A stretch of 64,000 nucleotides of DNA, from NCBI RefSeq assembly GCF_018215265.2, contig NZ_CP136562.1:3348001-3412000 (forward strand). Reading direction: 5' to 3'. Of the stretch, positions 61,035 to 64,000 are shown one piece after another (position 1 is the first letter of the stretch; every line of letters begins with the position of its first letter). Made by a program: the position numbers and the translations under genes. The stretch comes from Paenarthrobacter sp. GOM3 (GTDB lineage: Bacteria > Actinomycetota > Actinomycetes > Actinomycetales > Micrococcaceae). Under the pieces are notes generated by a model. It made no database searches and had not been told where the DNA came from. It saw only the letters and a list, made by a program, of their open reading frames with translations.

Positions 61035-62768
61035 ATGACCGTCCGGAACGCACAGGACAGAGATGCGCAAAACACGCGGCTACCCCCTCAGCGGTACGGG
61101 CTGCGGCTTGCGGTGCTCTGTACTTTGACAGCCGTCGTCCTGGGCACTATCGGCATAAGCGTGTCGCCCGTCCCCGAACATCATGGAGAGGGGATTGAGA
61201 CTGTCCAGGCCAAGAATCAGGACAGCCCGAAACCTAAAGTCCCAGCTCCCAACTACCCGATTAGCGGCTTCTTCATCTCAGCCAGCTCCAGGGATGCCGC
61301 AAACTACCAGAAACTCTCAGACATCAAGAAGTTTGGCGGCGACACTGTCATTACCTTCGGAACGTTGCTCAAGCAAACCCCGCTTGACTCCCTGCCCACG
61401 GGTTGCCTCATCAACGATACGAACTGCGCACGGGTCGCAGCTGGGACCCTTTCCGTGGACCGGTACTTCACCTATTTGGATGGAAGTAACTGGGACTCAT
61501 CGGCACTGAAATGTCCCAACGACCGCAGAGTGACAGCAAAGGGTCAGTCTTACGTGATCTTGGTCCTCCCAAACGCCGGCCAAGGCTGCACCTCGACCAA
61601 CGGAAAGTACGACGTCGTCGTTGTAGGTGGCGGAAGCTCGAGTGCCACCGACCCTTCAAAATCGCTGGCCGCTGCTGCCACAAAACTCGGCATGAAATTC
61701 TTTGCGGGTCTGCCCGCGCCAGCAAAGAGGACTGACTTGGCCTATCTACCCGATGTTTCGTATGAGACGACCCTGATGCGCTTCACCGATAGGTTCTTGC
61801 AGTATCAAGCAGCAGCCAACGACGTGCCCGGGTTGACTGGCTTTTACCACCACACTGAAATGCCCTTGACGGACAGCAAGGTGTTCGAATCCGTGCTCTC
61901 TATCTACACAAGCCAGAACCGCGCCATTCACCGCGTTCTCCCTACTCGGCAAGCCATCATCAGCCCCTACATTGATGCTCGCGTCGGGAAGCCCGGGACC
62001 AGCGTCGAAGAAGCCCGCAACGGTGCACGACGGATTGCACAAACATCGGGGGGCGTGCGGCTCAACATTGCCGTTCAAGACGGAATGGGTACTGGCAAGG
62101 GTGGCGCATTCACCAGCAGCGAGGCAACCTCCCCGGTTGATGCGTTTGCCGCCAGCATTGTTGGCAACGGGACTTGGGGGCAGAAGTACGTCGCGCCTAA
62201 CAGGGACTACTTCCTTGCGGCGGCCGCCGGAATTAACGGCACAGGAGCTGTCCTTTGGGCAAATGTGGAAGGGATGGCACCAGCCACCAAGTTCAATCCT
62301 TGCGGCGACAGCTTCCGCGGCCAGACAACCAAGGCAAGAATTGACCGCCAGCTTCAGCAAGTTGCCAACGCCCAAAAGGTTGTCTCCTTCATGTGGGACT
62401 CGTACTTCACGTGCAAGGGGTCGGGTACCCCCCTCAGGAGCCAAGTCGAGTCTGGCCTCGCAACACCCATTGTCACGGACGCAACGTTCCGCCCCGACAC
62501 CGGGCAGGTCCAGATAGTGGGCTTCAATTTGAAAGGGGGTGCAGTCACTGTCAAATGGACCGCTAGCAAAGGGAGTCCGAACGAAAGGACGGCGAGGGTA
62601 AGCAGCATTAATCCGTCTTATGGGCTGGAGAACGGAATGAACCCAAAGCTGGAAATGATCAACGTCAACGTCGGCGCTACTTCCGTGGGCGCCTCCAAAA
62701 GCTATTCGGTTACGGTCACTAATGGGTGGGGTGCTGAGGCCACTGAATTCGCGGCGAGAGTGGGCTGA
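61035..62768 (+). CDS. Secreted DUF4434-like protein, copy B
   Basis: A 577-residue paralogue of the protein at 41260. The ATG follows AAGGAACC. It is anchored or exported through one N-terminal hydrophobic segment (LAVLCTLTAVVLGTIGISVS, 25-44) after a 24-residue basic start, and a 30-residue linker follows. Shared blocks include NYPISGFFIS, GGDTVITFG, GFYHHTEMP (Glu275), AVQDGMGTGKGGAF, VEGMAP and FMWDSYFTCKG, ending in the same Ig/IPT-like domain. Cys positions are also kept. The uncleaved-looking anchor here, against a clearer signal peptide in copy A, may place the two copies at different depths. Predicted glycan-active; not shown. Confidence 0.7.
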   Translation: MTVRNAQDRDAQNTRLPPQRYGLRLAVLCTLTAVVLGTIGISVSPVPEHHGEGIETVQAKNQDSPKPKVPAPNYPISGFFISASSRDAANYQKLSDIKKFGGDTVITFGTLLKQTPLDSLPTGCLINDTNCARVAAGTLSVDRYFTYLDGSNWDSSALKCPNDRRVTAKGQSYVILVLPNAGQGCTSTNGKYDVVVVGGGSSSATDPSKSLAAAATKLGMKFFAGLPAPAKRTDLAYLPDVSYETTLMRFTDRFLQYQAAANDVPGLTGFYHHTEMPLTDSKVFESVLSIYTSQNRAIHRVLPTRQAIISPYIDARVGKPGTSVEEARNGARRIAQTSGGVRLNIAVQDGMGTGKGGAFTSSEATSPVDAFAASIVGNGTWGQKYVAPNRDYFLAAAAGINGTGAVLWANVEGMAPATKFNPCGDSFRGQTTKARIDRQLQQVANAQKVVSFMWDSYFTCKGSGTPLRSQVESGLATPIVTDATFRPDTGQVQIVGFNLKGGAVTVKWTASKGSPNERTARVSSINPSYGLENGMNPKLEMINVNVGATSVGASKSYSVTVTNGWGAEATEFAARVG

Positions 62769-62814
62769 GAACATCCATCGAACGCCTTCGAGGCTATAAC
62801 TGATCCCGCCTTGA

Positions 62815-62820
62815 TAGAAT
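62815..62820 (+). promoter_or_regulatory. Candidate -10 box of the LCP gene
   Basis: TAGAAT at nearly the same distance from the start codon as in the preceding gene. CCCAAGGAACTC precedes the ATG. Confidence 0.4.
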
Positions 62821-62851
62821 CATCACTGCTGATGCCGACCCCAAGGAACTC

Positions 62852-63928
62852 ATGACGCTCCCGACAGACACCGAAGCCCCCTCTGCAGACTCCCGTCCCA
62901 GACGTCAGAATAAGGGGAAAAAGACTGCTCGGAATGTCCTCCTAGGGTTCGCGGCCGCCGTGCTCGTTGCAGGCCTGGTTGGAGGAGCGTACATCTTCAA
63001 TCTGGCCCAAACATTCAACTCGGGCACGACCAAGATTGAAGCCGCCTTCCCGGAAGAGTCCACGCGCCCGCAGAAACCCCAGGCCGTAAACGGGACGGCA
63101 GCGATGAATATCCTCGTCATGGGAAGCGATACCCGCGGATCCGCCGACTTGAATGTTGACACTCAGACGCCAACTGACCAGCGCGCCGACACGCTTATGC
63201 TCGTTCACATCCCGGCTGACCGCAAGAACGTCTACGCAGTTTCACTCATGCGTGACCTCTGGATAGACATTCCTGGACACGGCGAGTCAAAGATCAACGC
63301 AGCACTAGCCCTTGGCGGTGTGCCTTTGATGGTTCAGACTGTTGAATCCCTGTTCCAGCAGCGAATCGATCACGTCGCAATGGTGGACTTCGAAGGATTC
63401 AAGGGTCTGACCGATGCTGTGGGTGGCGTGGAAGTCGACGTCAAAATCCCGTTCGCGCCGGCATCCGGACCAATGAAGGGCCATTTGTACGAGGCCGGAA
63501 AACAAACACTGAACGGCGACGAAGCACTGGCCTTTGTCCGGGAACGAAAGTCCTTCAGTGATGGTGACTACCAGCGTGTGCGCAACCAGCAGGCATACAT
63601 GAAAGCGATCATCAGCAAGACCATTGCCCGCGAAACGCTCACCAACCCAGTGACAGTGAACAGCATGGTCAGTGCGGTTTCGCCTTTCATTAGCGTCGAC
63701 AAGAGTTTCGATGCCGCTGCCATCGGTGGCCTGGCGTTGGGAATGAAGGACCTCAGAGCGAACGACACCGTAATGTTCACGTTGCCCACCCTGGGCACCG
63801 GGTCGTCCGCGGATGGTCAGTCAATCGTCGTCCCGGACACCACGGCAAACTCCGAGATCGCGGCCGCCCTTTCGAAGGACCAGCTGGGCGCGTACGTCTC
63901 AGCTCATGCCCTCGAAAAGGGAAACTGA
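62852..63928 (+). CDS. LCP-family (LytR-CpsA-Psr) glycan ligase
   Basis: A 358-residue membrane protein: basic cytosolic start, one helix (28-49), then an extracellular LCP domain. The family's phosphate-binding and catalytic residues are present: GSDTRGSAD (Asp93, Arg95), ADTLMLVHI, SLMRDLWIDIPGHGESKINA (Arg134 region) and LAFVRERKSFSDGDYQRVRN. LCP enzymes move lipid-linked teichoic, teichuronic or capsule chains onto peptidoglycan. Next to a TagGH-type exporter and glycosyltransferases it very likely attaches this locus's product to the wall. No LytR_C extension follows. Confidence 0.92.
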   Translation: MTLPTDTEAPSADSRPRRQNKGKKTARNVLLGFAAAVLVAGLVGGAYIFNLAQTFNSGTTKIEAAFPEESTRPQKPQAVNGTAAMNILVMGSDTRGSADLNVDTQTPTDQRADTLMLVHIPADRKNVYAVSLMRDLWIDIPGHGESKINAALALGGVPLMVQTVESLFQQRIDHVAMVDFEGFKGLTDAVGGVEVDVKIPFAPASGPMKGHLYEAGKQTLNGDEALAFVRERKSFSDGDYQRVRNQQAYMKAIISKTIARETLTNPVTVNSMVSAVSPFISVDKSFDAAAIGGLALGMKDLRANDTVMFTLPTLGTGSSADGQSIVVPDTTANSEIAAALSKDQLGAYVSAHALEKGN

Positions 63929-64000
63929 GCCTTCCTGAATCGGCCAAGGAATGTGTAATGCGCTGGCGCTGCACTTCACCGAGCGGGCGACTACCGCAAA

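Noticed and set aside
1..64000. Defence system, prophage, transposon, integrase or toxin-antitoxin pair
   Set aside because: No protein with such motifs was seen on either strand; the accessory content is surface and glycan related.

Overview
The window looks like a chromosomal segment of a high-GC, aerobic Gram-positive actinobacterium, most likely Micrococcaceae of the Arthrobacter/Paenarthrobacter type. This rests on the high-GC codon use, GTG/TTG starts, menaquinone genes (menD, menC), a DUF2510 membrane protein, an MmyB-type regulator, an LAxTG wall-sorting signal and choice-of-anchor-P and LCP proteins. I saw no rRNA, tRNA, CRISPR array, prophage or insertion sequence. The genus call is inference from protein flavour, not from a marker gene.

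Layout. 1-5740: end of an amino-acid ABC ATPase, then menD, a Tat-exported PhoX-type phosphatase with a PHO-box-like repeat upstream, and menC. 5802-9412: two small uncharacterised genes, then a divergent MmyB-type regulator and MFS exporter. 9450-15485: a fructan/sucrose unit consisting of a LacI-family repressor, a GH32 beta-fructosidase and a three-gene sugar ABC transporter. Two copies of one 16-bp operator frame the operon promoter and a third near-copy lies before lacI. 15579-18261: PAP2 phosphatase and acyltransferase 3. 18349-24292: tandem twin secreted subtilases ending in three SLH-like repeats, each with the same conserved leader. 24372-29907: an MFS gene, then secreted surface proteins, including a chaplin-like six-repeat protein with an LAKTG sorting signal. 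30020-35735: MBL hydrolase, polysaccharide pyruvyltransferase and a large secreted protein with three N-terminal SLH-like repeats. 36041-40414: branched-chain 2-oxoacid dehydrogenase E1alpha/E1beta/E2 operon, divergent from an Lrp-type regulator.

41260-63928 is a cell-surface glycan locus. It contains wecB and wecC (UDP-ManNAc and UDP-ManNAcA supply), a TagG/TagH-type exporter, five glycosyltransferases (three of them multi-domain fusions), an FkbM methyltransferase, an SGNH hydrolase, a proline-rich membrane protein and an LCP ligase. Two paralogous secreted DUF4434-like proteins bracket it.

The most interesting reading is that these parts may cooperate. SLH domains in Firmicutes bind a pyruvylated wall polysaccharide whose synthesis needs a UDP-GlcNAc 2-epimerase and a CsaB pyruvyltransferase, and which LCP enzymes attach to the wall. 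All of these parts lie within about 45 kb here, in an actinobacterium, with divergent SLH-like repeats. That link is a hypothesis.
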